Part shown: in pieces, positions 26,149 to 34,697 of the stretch
How the letters are laid out: the number at the start of each line of letters is the position of its first letter
Numbering within the stretch: the first letter of the stretch is position 1
NCBI GenBank assembly: GCA_910586995.1
Contig: CAJUKZ010000001.1
Location: 372,001 to 436,000, forward strand
Direction: 5' to 3'
DNA: 64,000 nucleotides
From: an uncultured Muribaculaceae bacterium
GTDB lineage: Bacteria > Bacteroidota > Bacteroidia > Bacteroidales > Muribaculaceae
The notes under the pieces: model-generated
What the model was told of the DNA's origin: nothing
The model's database searches: none
Seen by the model: only the letters and a program-made list of their open reading frames with translations
Made by a program: the position numbers and the translations under genes

Positions 26149-26595
26149 ATGGATTTAAGTAATTTAAAGCCTGCTGTCGGCTCCACACACTCCAAGACCC
26201 GCGTGGGTCGCGGAGCCGGCTCCGGTAAGGGTGGAACTTCTACCCGTGGTCACAAGGGTGCGAAGTCGCGCTCAGGCTACAGCCGCAAGATCGGTTTCGA
26301 AGGCGGCCAGATGCCTCTGCAGCGTCGTCTTCCCAAATTTGGCTTCAAGAATATCAACCGTGTAGAGTATAAGGCTATCAATCTTGATCTGATTGACGCT
26401 CTTGCTCAGGCGAAGAATCTCGAGACTGTAGGTCTGGAGCAGCTTCGCGAGGCCGGATTCATCAACAAGCGTCAGCTTGTGAAGATCCTTGCCAACGGCA
26501 GTCTCTCACGTGCTGTGAACGTGGAAGCCAATGCATTCTCCGCAGCTGCCCAGAGTGCGATCGAAGCAGCAGGTGGAACCACAAAAAAAGTATAA
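26149..26595 (+). CDS. rplO: 50S ribosomal protein L15 (uL15)
   Basis: Late-assembly 50S protein. 148 residues; the glycine-rich N-terminus (RVGRGAGSGKGGTSTRGHKG) and FEGGQMPLQRRLPKFGF are diagnostic. Nine bases before secY, as in most spc clusters. Confidence 0.98.
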   Translation: MDLSNLKPAVGSTHSKTRVGRGAGSGKGGTSTRGHKGAKSRSGYSRKIGFEGGQMPLQRRLPKFGFKNINRVEYKAINLDLIDALAQAKNLETVGLEQLREAGFINKRQLVKILANGSLSRAVNVEANAFSAAAQSAIEAAGGTTKKV

Positions 26596-26604
26596 CCACT
26601 CCTC

Positions 26605-27942
26605 ATGAGATTCGTACAAACATTAAAGAACATTTGGACAATCGAAGAGCTGCGCAAGCGCTTGCTCATAACACTCTTTTTGGTATTGATATACCGATTA
26701 GGGTGTTATGTGGTATTGCCCGGCATCTCGGCCCAGGCCATTGCCGACCTTACCAACTTTACAAACAAGAGCGGACTAATGCAGCTCCTCGACATGTTCT
26801 CCGGCGGTGCCTTCTCCCAGGCCTCGATCTTCGCGTTGGGTATCATGCCCTACATTACTGCATCAATCGTGATACAGTTGCTCGGCATGGTGCTTCCTTC
26901 GTTCCAGAAGATGCAGCGTGAGGGAGAGAGCGGACGCCAGAAGCTCAACCAGTACACCCGTTATCTGACAGTTGCGATCCTGTGCATGCAGGCTCCTGCC
27001 TATCTGGCAAACCTCAACTATCAGATGTCGCAGGCCAGCATGCATCTCGGAGTCTGGCAGATTGTATATCTGACAATTATCCTTGCAGCAGGCTCGATGT
27101 TCATCATGTGGCTGGGCGAGCGAATCACAGACCGCGGTATCGGCAACGGTATCTCCTTCATCATCCTTGTGGGTATCATAGCACGTCTGCCCCAGGCATT
27201 GCTCTATGAGTTCACAAGCCGTCTGCCCGGAAGCTCGGGCACAGAAGGTGGTCTCGTGATGTTCATCATCGAGGTAGTGCTGCTGTTCGCCGTCACTATC
27301 GGTGCTGTGCTGCTCGTGCAGGGCACTCGCAAGATCCCCGTGCAGTATGCTAAACGTATTGTGGGCAACCGCCAGTATGGAGGCGCCCGTCAGTACATCC
27401 CACTGAAAGTGAACGCTGCCGGTGTTATGCCCATCATCTTCGCTCAGGCGTTGATGTTCATTCCTCTGCTTTTCGCCGGATTCAACCCCGACGGAACAGG
27501 TTTCTGGGCATCTTTCACCAACGTGAACAGCTTTGCCTATAACTTCGTTTACTTCATCATGATCGTGGCCTTCACCTACTTCTATACCGCTATCACAGTG
27601 CGTCCCACTCAGATGGCTGAAGACATGAAGCGCAACAACGGTTTCATTCCCGGAGTAAAGCCCGGTAAGAAGACAGCCGAATACATCGACACGATCATGT
27701 CGCGCATCACCCTGCCCGGCTCACTGTTCCTCGGAGTCGTTGCCATCCTGCCCGCATTCGCCCGCATGTTTGGCATCAGCCAGAACTTCGCCCAGTTCTT
27801 CGGCGGCACATCGCTGCTGATTATGGTCGGAGTTGTGCTTGACACACTCCAGCAGATCGAAGCTCACCTGATGATGCACCACTACGACGGTCTGATGAAG
27901 GAAGGCAAGATCAAAGGCCGCACCACCGGCAGTGCCTATTGA
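26605..27942 (+). CDS. secY: Protein translocase subunit SecY
   Basis: Pore subunit of the SecYEG inner-membrane channel for secreted and membrane proteins. 445 residues with ten hydrophobic segments. Landmarks: plug and TM2 region with SQASIFALGIMPYITASIVI, GIGNGISFII before TM5, the cytoplasmic loop with GGARQYIPLKVNAAGVMPI and the C-terminal GTSLLIMVGVVLDTLQQIEA. It sits between rplO and map; no adk gene intervenes. Confidence 0.97.
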   Translation: MRFVQTLKNIWTIEELRKRLLITLFLVLIYRLGCYVVLPGISAQAIADLTNFTNKSGLMQLLDMFSGGAFSQASIFALGIMPYITASIVIQLLGMVLPSFQKMQREGESGRQKLNQYTRYLTVAILCMQAPAYLANLNYQMSQASMHLGVWQIVYLTIILAAGSMFIMWLGERITDRGIGNGISFIILVGIIARLPQALLYEFTSRLPGSSGTEGGLVMFIIEVVLLFAVTIGAVLLVQGTRKIPVQYAKRIVGNRQYGGARQYIPLKVNAAGVMPIIFAQALMFIPLLFAGFNPDGTGFWASFTNVNSFAYNFVYFIMIVAFTYFYTAITVRPTQMAEDMKRNNGFIPGVKPGKKTAEYIDTIMSRITLPGSLFLGVVAILPAFARMFGISQNFAQFFGGTSLLIMVGVVLDTLQQIEAHLMMHHYDGLMKEGKIKGRTTGSAY

Positions 27943-28003
27943 TGAGACTCATTAACTGAACATTTACCAGATAAGTCAACGCTTCAAATAGCTTCGCTAA
28001 AGA

Positions 28004-28786
28004 ATGATCTATCTTAAAACCCCGGAACAAGTACAGCAGATGCGCACCTCGGCAGACCTTGTGTCTCGCACATTAGGTGAGGTAGCGCGCTGGATAGAAC
28101 CGGGAGTGACCACACACCGCCTCGACACCATTGCCCGTGAATTCATTCAGGACAATGGTGGCCGGCCGGCGTGTCTTGGTTACGGAGGCTTCCCGGGCAC
28201 ATTGTGCATTGAAGTCAACGAGACAGTGGTTCACGGATTTCCTTCCACCTACACACTGCGCGAGGGCGATATAATCGGCATCGACACAGTTGTGGAGAAG
28301 GATGGTTTCATGGGTGACTCCTGCTATACATTCGCAGTCGGAGATGTGGACGCAAAAGTTATGGACCTGCTGCGCACAACAAAAGAAGCCCTCTATGTAG
28401 GCATCGAAGCCTGCCGCGAGGGAAAGCGCATCGGAGATATTGCCAATGCAGTGCAGACCTATTGCGAGGCGCGCCATTATACTATAGTCCGTGAGATGTG
28501 CGGACATGGTATCGGACGCGACATGCACGAAGACCCCGAAGTCCCCAACTACGGCCGACGCGGAACCGGTCCGGTGATACGCAACGGAATGGTAATCTGT
28601 ATAGAGCCGATGGTGAACATGGGTAGCCGCAATATAGTGATCGAAGGAGATGGATGGACATGCCGCACACGCGACCGTAAGCCATCAGCACATTATGAGC
28701 ACACTCTTGCGGTACTTGACGGCGAAACCCACGTGCTGACAACTTTCGACTACATAAAGGAAGCCCTCGGCGACAGATTCATTTAA
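28004..28786 (+). CDS. map: Methionine aminopeptidase, type I
   Basis: Removes the initiator methionine from new proteins at the ribosome. 260 residues with the pita-bread fold. The five metal ligands are visible: two Asp in GIDTVVEKDGFMGDSCYTF, His in MCGHGIGRDMHEDPEVPNYG, Glu in CIEPMV and Glu in HYEHTL. It lies between secY and infA in the same transcript. Confidence 0.96.
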   Translation: MIYLKTPEQVQQMRTSADLVSRTLGEVARWIEPGVTTHRLDTIAREFIQDNGGRPACLGYGGFPGTLCIEVNETVVHGFPSTYTLREGDIIGIDTVVEKDGFMGDSCYTFAVGDVDAKVMDLLRTTKEALYVGIEACREGKRIGDIANAVQTYCEARHYTIVREMCGHGIGRDMHEDPEVPNYGRRGTGPVIRNGMVICIEPMVNMGSRNIVIEGDGWTCRTRDRKPSAHYEHTLAVLDGETHVLTTFDYIKEALGDRFI

Positions 28787-28815
28787 CAGCGAAAATTTAT
28801 AAGCAAACAACCTAT

Positions 28816-29034
28816 ATGGCAAAACAGACAGCAATAGAGCAAGACGGTGTGATCGTGGAAGCGCTCTCAAACGCAATGTTCCGTGTCGAGCTTGAGAACG
28901 GGCATCAGATCATAGCCCACATCTCAGGCAAGATGCGCATGCATTACATCAAGATTCTTCCCGGCGACAAGGTCAGGGTGGAGATGTCTCCCTACGACTT
29001 GTCGAAGGGCAGGATAGCCTTCCGCTATAAATAA
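28816..29034 (+). CDS. infA: Translation initiation factor IF-1
   Basis: OB-fold factor that occupies the A site of the 30S subunit during initiation. 72 residues; MAKQTAIEQDGVIVEALSNA at the start and HISGKMRMHYIKILPGDKV are characteristic. Confidence 0.97.
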   Translation: MAKQTAIEQDGVIVEALSNAMFRVELENGHQIIAHISGKMRMHYIKILPGDKVRVEMSPYDLSKGRIAFRYK

Positions 29035-29081
29035 GCATCAAAACAGACGACAATACATCATCCCCAACAATACTAAAAGAC

Positions 29082-29198
29082 ATGAAAGTAAGAGCTTCTG
29101 TAAAAAAACGCACCCCCGACAGCAAGATTGTGCGTCGCAAGGGTCGCCTCTACGTGATAAACAAAAAGAATCCTAAGTATAAACAGCGTCAAGGATAA
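29082..29198 (+). CDS. rpmJ: 50S ribosomal protein L36, zinc-free form (bL36)
   Basis: A 38-residue protein between infA and rpsM. It starts MKVRASVKKRTPDSKIVRRK and ends YKQRQG. The three cysteines and one histidine that bind zinc in most L36 proteins are absent, the form usual in Bacteroidota. Confidence 0.93.
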   Translation: MKVRASVKKRTPDSKIVRRKGRLYVINKKNPKYKQRQG

Positions 29199-29207
29199 TA
29201 TTTTTTG

Positions 29208-29215
29208 TAACTTTG
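29208..29215 (+). promoter_or_regulatory. Possible internal -7 box before rpsM
   Basis: TAACTTTG in the 46-base rpmJ-rpsM gap is a perfect TAnnTTTG, 29 bases before the rpsM ATG. No TTTG is found at the -33 position, so it may be weak or inactive. It could give the alpha cluster extra transcription. Confidence 0.4.
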
Positions 29216-29244
29216 CAAACGCAAAAAATAAAAGCTAAAAATAT

Positions 29245-29625
29245 ATGGCAGTAAGAATCGTGGGAGTTGACCTCCCCCAGAACAAAAGAGGTGATATCGC
29301 CTTGACTTATATCTTCGGCATCGGTCGCAGCGCCGCCAAGAGCATTCTTGAGAAAGCAGGCGTGGCTGGCGACATCAAGGTTAAGGACTGGACTGATGCC
29401 CAGGCCGCCAAGGTGCGTGAAGTGATCGCCGCCGACCACAAGGTAGAAGGCGACCTCCGCAGCGAGATCCAGCTCAACATCAAGCGCCTTATGGACATCG
29501 GTTGCTACCGTGGCATCCGTCACCGTATCGGTCTGCCCGTGCGCGGCCAGTCTACCAAAAACAACGCCCGCACCCGCAAAGGACGCAAGAAAACCGTTGC
29601 TAACAAGAAGAAAGCTACTAAATAA
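29245..29625 (+). CDS. rpsM: 30S ribosomal protein S13 (uS13)
   Basis: 30S head protein forming bridges to the 50S subunit. 126 residues; MAVRIVGVDLPQNKRGDIAL, the YRGIRHRIGLPVRGQSTKNN motif and a basic tail are typical. First gene of the alpha cluster. Confidence 0.98.
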   Translation: MAVRIVGVDLPQNKRGDIALTYIFGIGRSAAKSILEKAGVAGDIKVKDWTDAQAAKVREVIAADHKVEGDLRSEIQLNIKRLMDIGCYRGIRHRIGLPVRGQSTKNNARTRKGRKKTVANKKKATK

Positions 29626-29634
29626 TAACAAATT

Positions 29635-30024
29635 ATGGCAAAAAAGACAGTCGCAGCAAAGAAGAGAAACGTTAAAGTCGGCGCAGATGGCCAGCTTCAC
29701 GTACACTCATCTTTCAACAACATTATTGTGTGCTTAGCCAACAGCGAAGGTCAGGTGATCTCCTGGTCGTCGGCAGGCAAGATGGGCTTCCGTGGCTCTA
29801 AGAAAAACACTCCTTACGCAGCGCAGATGGCTGCTCAGGATTGCGCCAAGGTGGCCTATGATTTAGGTCTGCGCAAAGTGAAGGCATATGTCAAGGGTCC
29901 CGGTAACGGCCGTGAGTCTGCTATCCGTACAATCCACGGAGCAGGTATCGAAGTGACCGAGATCATCGACGTGACTCCGCTGCCCCACAACGGATGCCGT
30001 CCTCCCAAAAGAAGAAGAGTATAA
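29635..30024 (+). CDS. rpsK: 30S ribosomal protein S11 (uS11)
   Basis: Platform protein near the E site. 129 residues; VHSSFNNIIVCLAN, GKMGFRGSKKNTPYAAQMAA and the C-terminal DVTPLPHNGCRPPKRRRV are characteristic. A 374-base gap separates it from rpsD. Confidence 0.98.
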   Translation: MAKKTVAAKKRNVKVGADGQLHVHSSFNNIIVCLANSEGQVISWSSAGKMGFRGSKKNTPYAAQMAAQDCAKVAYDLGLRKVKAYVKGPGNGRESAIRTIHGAGIEVTEIIDVTPLPHNGCRPPKRRRV

Positions 30025-30398
30025 TCCGCACCCTCATGGTAATGCCTTGGGGCATGCCTGAAGCGAGGGATGATACATACGGGCGCATGAAGCCCGGCAG
30101 AGGCAACCTTTACCTCCTACACAATCTTTCTTTTAGTACATTTACTTTTCTTTAAAAACGGCGAGGCATGTCTCTCATCTGCCGGTCAGATGAAGAAGTC
30201 AGGACGATTCCAGAGTCCCGTACGGTAGACGTTCGCGGAGCATTGAATGTGAATAGACCATATTTATCACCTCTCTATGGTCGCGGCTGCACTAAGATGC
30301 CCCTCACTGCCGGCAGGAAAAAACTCCGGACGTCGCGGTCTCTATCCGCCACGAGTCCGATAAACCTTGCCACCAATCAATTCTAACAGCAAAACAAA
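30025..30398 (+). ncRNA. 374-base structured gap before rpsD, candidate S4-type leader RNA
   Basis: This is the longest gap in the window. No convincing ORF or promoter is seen. Several stems can form: a nested stem at 30031-30069 (CCCTC with GAGGG, GG with CC, ATGCC with GGCAT around TTGG); a 7-bp hairpin at 30175-30193 (TCATCTG with CAGATGA); a long-loop stem at 30256-30282 (GACCAT with ATGGTC); and shorter GC pairings near 30326-30360. Ribosomal protein S4 represses its own operon through leader RNAs in several phyla, and I recall computational leader candidates for Bacteroidia. Assignment to S4 is inference. Confidence 0.5.
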
Positions 30399-31004
30399 AT
30401 GGCTAGATACACAGGTCCTAAATCCAAAATCGCCCGTAAGTTCGGCGAGCCTATCTTCGGCGAAGACAAAGTTCTTGCCCGCAAGAATTTCCCCCCGGGC
30501 CAGCACGGACAGAACAAACGCCGCAAAACCTCTGAATACGGTGTTCAGCTGCGCGAGAAGCAGAAAGCAAAATACACCTACGGCGTGCTGGAAAAACAAT
30601 TCCGCAACCTTTTCAAGAAAGCATCCTCTCTTAAAGGTATTACCGGTGAGATCCTGCTGCAGCTTCTTGAGCAGCGTCTCGACAACGTAGTATATCGTCT
30701 GGGTATAGCACCCACACGTGCTGCAGCCCGTCAGTTGGTGCTCCACCGTCACATCACCGTCAACGGTGCAGTTGTGAACATCGCTTCTTATGAAGTGAAG
30801 CCCGGCGACGTAGTTGGCGTGCGTGAAAAGAGCAAGTCTCTTGAAGTGATCGCAGACGCGCTGGCAGGTTTCAACCACAGCAAATATCCCTGGATCGAGT
30901 GGGACGAAAGCGTAAAGGCCGGCAAGCTGCTGCATGTACCGGCTCGCGAAGACATCCCCGAGAATATCAAGGAGCAGCTCATCGTCGAGTTGTATTCTAA
31001 GTAA
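30399..31004 (+). CDS. rpsD: 30S ribosomal protein S4 (uS4)
   Basis: Primary 16S rRNA-binding protein and often the translational repressor of its own operon. 201 residues; MARYTGPKSKIARKFGEPIF at the start lacks the zinc cysteines seen in some S4 proteins. The S4 RNA-binding domain holds QRLDNVVYRLGIAPTRAAAR (about 90-150). It follows the structured gap and precedes rpoA by 26 bases. Confidence 0.98.
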   Translation: MARYTGPKSKIARKFGEPIFGEDKVLARKNFPPGQHGQNKRRKTSEYGVQLREKQKAKYTYGVLEKQFRNLFKKASSLKGITGEILLQLLEQRLDNVVYRLGIAPTRAAARQLVLHRHITVNGAVVNIASYEVKPGDVVGVREKSKSLEVIADALAGFNHSKYPWIEWDESVKAGKLLHVPAREDIPENIKEQLIVELYSK

Positions 31005-31030
31005 TAAATCAATAAAACCACACAAGATCC

Positions 31031-32023
31031 ATGGCTATTTTAGCTTTCCAAAAACCCGACAAGGTCCTCATGTTGGAAGCCGACAACTTCTTCGGCAAGT
31101 TTGAGTTCAAACCCTTGGAACCGGGCTATGGTATCACCGTGGGCAACGCACTTCGCCGCGTACTTCTGTCGTCGCTCGAAGGCTTCGCGATCTCGTCGAT
31201 CAAGATTGACGGGGTAAAGCACGAATTTGATACCATCCCCGGAGTTAAGGAAGATGTGACGAACATCATCCTTAATCTCAAGAAAGTAGATCTCAAGCAG
31301 ACTACCGAAGACACCGACTTCGAGCGTGCTACTATAACCGTTTCGGGCCAGGAGGTGTTCACGGCCGGTGACATAAGCAAGGAACTCTCAGGATTCGAGG
31401 TACTCAATCCTGAACTTGTGATCTGTCATTTGGATCCTACGGCAAGCTTCACCATCGTACTGACCATCAACAAGGGTCGCGGATGGGTTCCGGCCGACGA
31501 AAACCGTGCGCTCAGCGACGATGTCAACGTATTGGCCATCGACTCTATCTATACACCTATAAAGAATGTGAAGTACGCAGTCGAGAACTTCCGTGTCGAC
31601 CAGAAGACCGACTACGACAAGCTCACTCTCGAAATCACAACCAACGGCTCGATCCTTCCCAAGGACGCGCTGAAGGAAGCCGCCAAGATTCTCATCTATC
31701 ACTTCATGCTGTTCTCCGATGAAAAGATCTCTCTCGAGACCACAGAGACAGACGGCAATGAGGAATTCGATGAAGAAGTGCTCCACATGCGACAGTTGCT
31801 CAAGAGCAAGCTTTCGGACATGGACCTTTCTGTCCGTGCGCTGAACTGCCTCAAGAGCGCAGAAGTGGAGACTCTGGCCGAGCTCGTTGTTTTCAACAAG
31901 ACCGACCTTCTGAAGTTCCGCAATTTCGGAAAGAAGTCTCTTACAGAGCTTGACGAACTGCTTGCCAACCTGAACCTCTCGTTCGGAATGGACATTTCAA
32001 AGTATAAATTAGATAAAGAGTAA
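31031..32023 (+). CDS. rpoA: DNA-directed RNA polymerase subunit alpha
   Basis: Dimerises to scaffold the polymerase core. 330 residues: N-terminal domain with GYGITVGNALRRVLLSSLEG (about 33-52), acidic linker and C-terminal helix-hairpin-helix domain with SVRALNCLKSAEVETLAELV and LLKFRNFGKKSLTELDELL, which contacts regulators and upstream DNA. Confidence 0.98.
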   Translation: MAILAFQKPDKVLMLEADNFFGKFEFKPLEPGYGITVGNALRRVLLSSLEGFAISSIKIDGVKHEFDTIPGVKEDVTNIILNLKKVDLKQTTEDTDFERATITVSGQEVFTAGDISKELSGFEVLNPELVICHLDPTASFTIVLTINKGRGWVPADENRALSDDVNVLAIDSIYTPIKNVKYAVENFRVDQKTDYDKLTLEITTNGSILPKDALKEAAKILIYHFMLFSDEKISLETTETDGNEEFDEEVLHMRQLLKSKLSDMDLSVRALNCLKSAEVETLAELVVFNKTDLLKFRNFGKKSLTELDELLANLNLSFGMDISKYKLDKE

Positions 32024-32032
32024 TATACAACG

Positions 32033-32518
32033 ATGAGACACAATAAGAAATTCAATCACCTTAGCCGCAAGAAAGCTCACCGCGACTCTTTGCTTGCCAA
32101 CATGACCATCTCGCTGATCATGCACAAGCGCATCTTCACCACGCTGGCAAAGGCAAAAGCTCTGCGTATGTACGCTGAGCCTCTGATCAATCGTGCTAAG
32201 GAAGATACGATGGCAAACCGTCGTCTGGTGTTCTCCTACCTGCAGAACAAGTATGCTGTGACCGAACTGTTCCGCGAAATCTCTCAGAAGATCGCTGACC
32301 GTCCCGGTGGCTATACACGTATCCTCAAGACCGGCAACCGTCTGGGCGACAACGCCAAGACCTGCTTCATCGAACTCGTTGACTACAATGAGAACATGCT
32401 GAAGGCTTCTGCCGATAAGGATTCTAAGAAGACACGACGCTCACGACGCAAAGCAGCCCCCAAAGCTGAAGCTTCTGCGCCCGAGGCTCCTGTTGCAGAA
32501 GAAAAAGCCGCTGAATAA
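32033..32518 (+). CDS. rplQ: 50S ribosomal protein L17 (bL17) with low-complexity tail
   Basis: Tunnel-exit 50S protein. The first 120 or so residues match the family (MRHNKKFNHLSRKKAHRDSL; ITTLAKAKALR-like segment; GGYTRILKTGNRLGD). The last 35-40 residues are an added Lys/Arg then Ala/Glu/Pro-rich tail, so the protein is 161 residues instead of about 120. Such tails occur in Bacteroidota. Last gene of the cluster. Confidence 0.97.
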   Translation: MRHNKKFNHLSRKKAHRDSLLANMTISLIMHKRIFTTLAKAKALRMYAEPLINRAKEDTMANRRLVFSYLQNKYAVTELFREISQKIADRPGGYTRILKTGNRLGDNAKTCFIELVDYNENMLKASADKDSKKTRRSRRKAAPKAEASAPEAPVAEEKAAE

Positions 32519-32546
32519 GCAAGATCCATAGAGATCATAAGATATG

Positions 32547-32580
32547 ACGCCGTGCCTCGATTGAGGTGCGGCGTTGTTTT
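32547..32580 (+). terminator. Terminator of the ribosomal protein super-cluster
   Basis: ACGCCGTGCCTC (32547-32558) pairs with GAGGTGCGGCGT (32563-32574) around GATT with two G-T pairs, followed by TGTTTT. It lies 28 bases after rplQ. Confidence 0.88.
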
Positions 32581-32743
32581 ATAAGGTTATTTTAGGATGC
32601 TACTCTGAATCTTGGTATGTAAATCTGAGTCTTTGGCTGCAAAATGTATGGTCAATTGCTGAATTTAATGCCAAATTGATGAAAAAATTGTAAAAATCAC
32701 TAATTTATAGTAGATGTAGACATTTTAAGTGATTATTAAAAGT

Positions 32744-32751
32744 TATCTTTG
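32744..32751 (+). promoter_or_regulatory. -7 box for the secreted protein gene at 32805
   Basis: TATCTTTG is a perfect TAnnTTTG, 53 bases before the ATG. The -33 side is AT-rich without a clean TTTG. The rest of the 32519-32743 gap holds only the ribosomal terminator and AT-rich sequence. Confidence 0.5.
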
Positions 32752-32804
32752 CATCTGAAAAACCGGTATAGAATTTAAACTAATCTTCAATATACAATTT
32801 CAAA

Positions 32805-34619
32805 ATGGTAAAAACTTTACGCACATTTCTCTGCGGACTTATTGTGATGCTTGGTCTTACCGGTTCTGCCTCGGCAGAAGTGACCACAGTGCTTTCCGCC
32901 GATTTCTCGATTTTGGTAAAGGGATCTCCGGAATCTCCCGTGTCCATCACGTCCTTAGGCTCTATCTACGATAGGGTATTCTCCGGATATTTCGCTAACA
33001 AAGGCTATGAGGCAGGTGGTGCGCTCCTTATCCAGGATGGCGGCTATATGTCCATGCCGAGCAAGAATCTTTCTGCCAACGGTGGTGTCTTCAAGGTCAT
33101 ACTTGAAGTAAAGGCTAACGACGATATGGGCGCGTTCACTTTCCAGGCAGGATACTCGACCCGAGTTACTGAATATTTGTACGACAGCGAGTGGCATACA
33201 GTGGAGATGATGCTCAATGGCGGAACATCCTACACGAGCCTGCGCCTCGAACCCTTCCTCTGCGCATCCGGACTTCTGGTCAGGAAGGTAACGATTCAGC
33301 AGTCTCCTGAATTCCTTGTTGCGCCTACAGCCCAGCAGCCGATAGTCGCTACAGCCACATCGTTCACAGCCCGTTGGAAGTCTGTGACAGGAGCTACCGC
33401 GTACTTCCTCGATGTATATAGCTATAATGGGGATGATAAGGAATATGTTATCGAGAATGAGAATGTAGGAAATGTCACATCGAAGGCTGTGAGTGGTCTT
33501 GATGCATCAAAGACTTACTACTACGTGGTACGTTCAACAAATGGAGAGGCTGTATCGGATAACTCTAACGAGATCCGTGTTGTGCCTGTTCTGACCACAA
33601 TCGCTACTCCTTCCAATGTATCGGTTTCTGCTGAGCAGGATGGTGCATACACAGTGACATGGGATGCAGTAGAAGGTGCTTATGAATATATCGTAGCCAT
33701 AATGCGTAACGAAATCACCAAGGAAGACGGCGAGGCCGCTGTGCTTTCAGAGGACTTCGCCGGTCTGACTGCGGGAACAATCACAAGCCTTGAGTATATC
33801 TATGACCGTCATCTTGCAGTGTTGCATGCACCCGGATGGACCGGATACAACATGGCCTGCGCTTCCGGAATTTTCGCATTCGCGCCTTATGGCGATGGTA
33901 GCTGGGTGGCTACTCCCGAGCTTGACCTGACAGCCAATTCCGGCAATGTGAAGGTGTCGCTTAACCTCGGCGCCGGCAATTTCGGATCATTCGTGACTAC
34001 CGAGAGTGTTACTGTGCAACTGATTGAGGAGGGCGACGATGAAGATACCGTTATCTCGGAAAAAACAGTCAACATCAATAAGTCCGGCTTCAATAGATAT
34101 GATGTTGATCTTACCGGTGGTACTGCCGCATGCAAGGTGAAAGTCGTGTATGGCGGTTCTCAGAAAGTTTACTTCGAGGATTTCGATGTAATGCAGGTTC
34201 TGCCCGCCGGTACTGAGATCAGTTCGCAGTATGCGGAGGAGGTATCGGAAACAAATTCATTCAGTGGCACAGTGCCTCAGGATGGCGCTACCTACAGTGT
34301 TGTGATCACAGCCGTTGGAGAGACTGTATCAGGTGGAGAGATCGCTGATATTTATTCAGAAGGCAGCGATCCTGTGGAGATCAAATCGACCGTCGGTATT
34401 GACAATGTGGGAATTGATGGAGCTGAGGTGTCAGCCTACGTCAGCGCTCCCGGTCAGATCACTGTAGCGGCTGCCGATGCAGTACAGGTCTCTGTATATG
34501 ATCTGAACGGACGTAAACTCGCAGGTAGCGTAGTGTCCGGTACGGCAACTATTGATCTCAATGTGCGTGGAGTTGTGGTGGCACTTGTTGGCGACAAGGC
34601 ATTCAAACTTGCACTCTAA
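32805..34619 (+). CDS. Secreted fibronectin-III/lectin-like protein with type IX-like C-terminal domain
   Basis: No enzymatic domain is recognised. Signal peptide MVKTLRTFLCGLIVMLGLTG with cleavage near residue 24. Two beta-rich, jelly-roll-like segments (about 25-170 and 310-470) share the phrasing LSADFS/LSEDFAGLT, SLxxIYDR and ANxGxxKV, suggesting an internal duplication. Between and after them are fibronectin-III-like modules (about 175-265, 268-310 and 470-525, split by the second jelly roll). The last 60-70 residues, with VSVYDLNGRKLAGS, look like a type A sorting domain used by the type IX secretion system, preceded by the linker STVGIDNVGIDG. Likely exported, possibly surface-attached; binding target unknown. 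It ends at a terminator and precedes the C10 protease. Confidence 0.75.
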   Translation: MVKTLRTFLCGLIVMLGLTGSASAEVTTVLSADFSILVKGSPESPVSITSLGSIYDRVFSGYFANKGYEAGGALLIQDGGYMSMPSKNLSANGGVFKVILEVKANDDMGAFTFQAGYSTRVTEYLYDSEWHTVEMMLNGGTSYTSLRLEPFLCASGLLVRKVTIQQSPEFLVAPTAQQPIVATATSFTARWKSVTGATAYFLDVYSYNGDDKEYVIENENVGNVTSKAVSGLDASKTYYYVVRSTNGEAVSDNSNEIRVVPVLTTIATPSNVSVSAEQDGAYTVTWDAVEGAYEYIVAIMRNEITKEDGEAAVLSEDFAGLTAGTITSLEYIYDRHLAVLHAPGWTGYNMACASGIFAFAPYGDGSWVATPELDLTANSGNVKVSLNLGAGNFGSFVTTESVTVQLIEEGDDEDTVISEKTVNINKSGFNRYDVDLTGGTAACKVKVVYGGSQKVYFEDFDVMQVLPAGTEISSQYAEEVSETNSFSGTVPQDGATYSVVITAVGETVSGGEIADIYSEGSDPVEIKSTVGIDNVGIDGAEVSAYVSAPGQITVAAADAVQVSVYDLNGRKLAGSVVSGTATIDLNVRGVVVALVGDKAFKLAL

Positions 34620-34638
34620 ACCATAGAAACAAAACAAT

Positions 34639-34674
34639 AGCAGGGACGCGGCTGCGGTTGCGCCCCTGCTTTTT
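34639..34674 (+). terminator. Rho-independent terminator between the two secreted-protein genes
   Basis: AGCAGGG (34639-34645) pairs with CCCTGCT (34664-34670), with further GC pairing inside, and a T run follows to 34674. It lies 24 bases before the next ATG, so it may attenuate rather than fully stop transcription into the protease gene. Confidence 0.75.
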
Positions 34675-34697
34675 CAATCTGCAATTTATTAGTGAAT

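Noticed and set aside
30181..30360. RNase P RNA or another housekeeping RNA in the rpsK-rpsD gap
   Set aside because: The segment around 30190-30240 has GAAGAAGTCAGGAC, faintly like the RNase P conserved region, but the other conserved blocks are missing and the length is too short.
30168..30386. A 72-codon frame in the rpsK-rpsD gap
   Set aside because: Composition is not protein-like and the region forms stable stems, so an untranslated RNA is the better reading.
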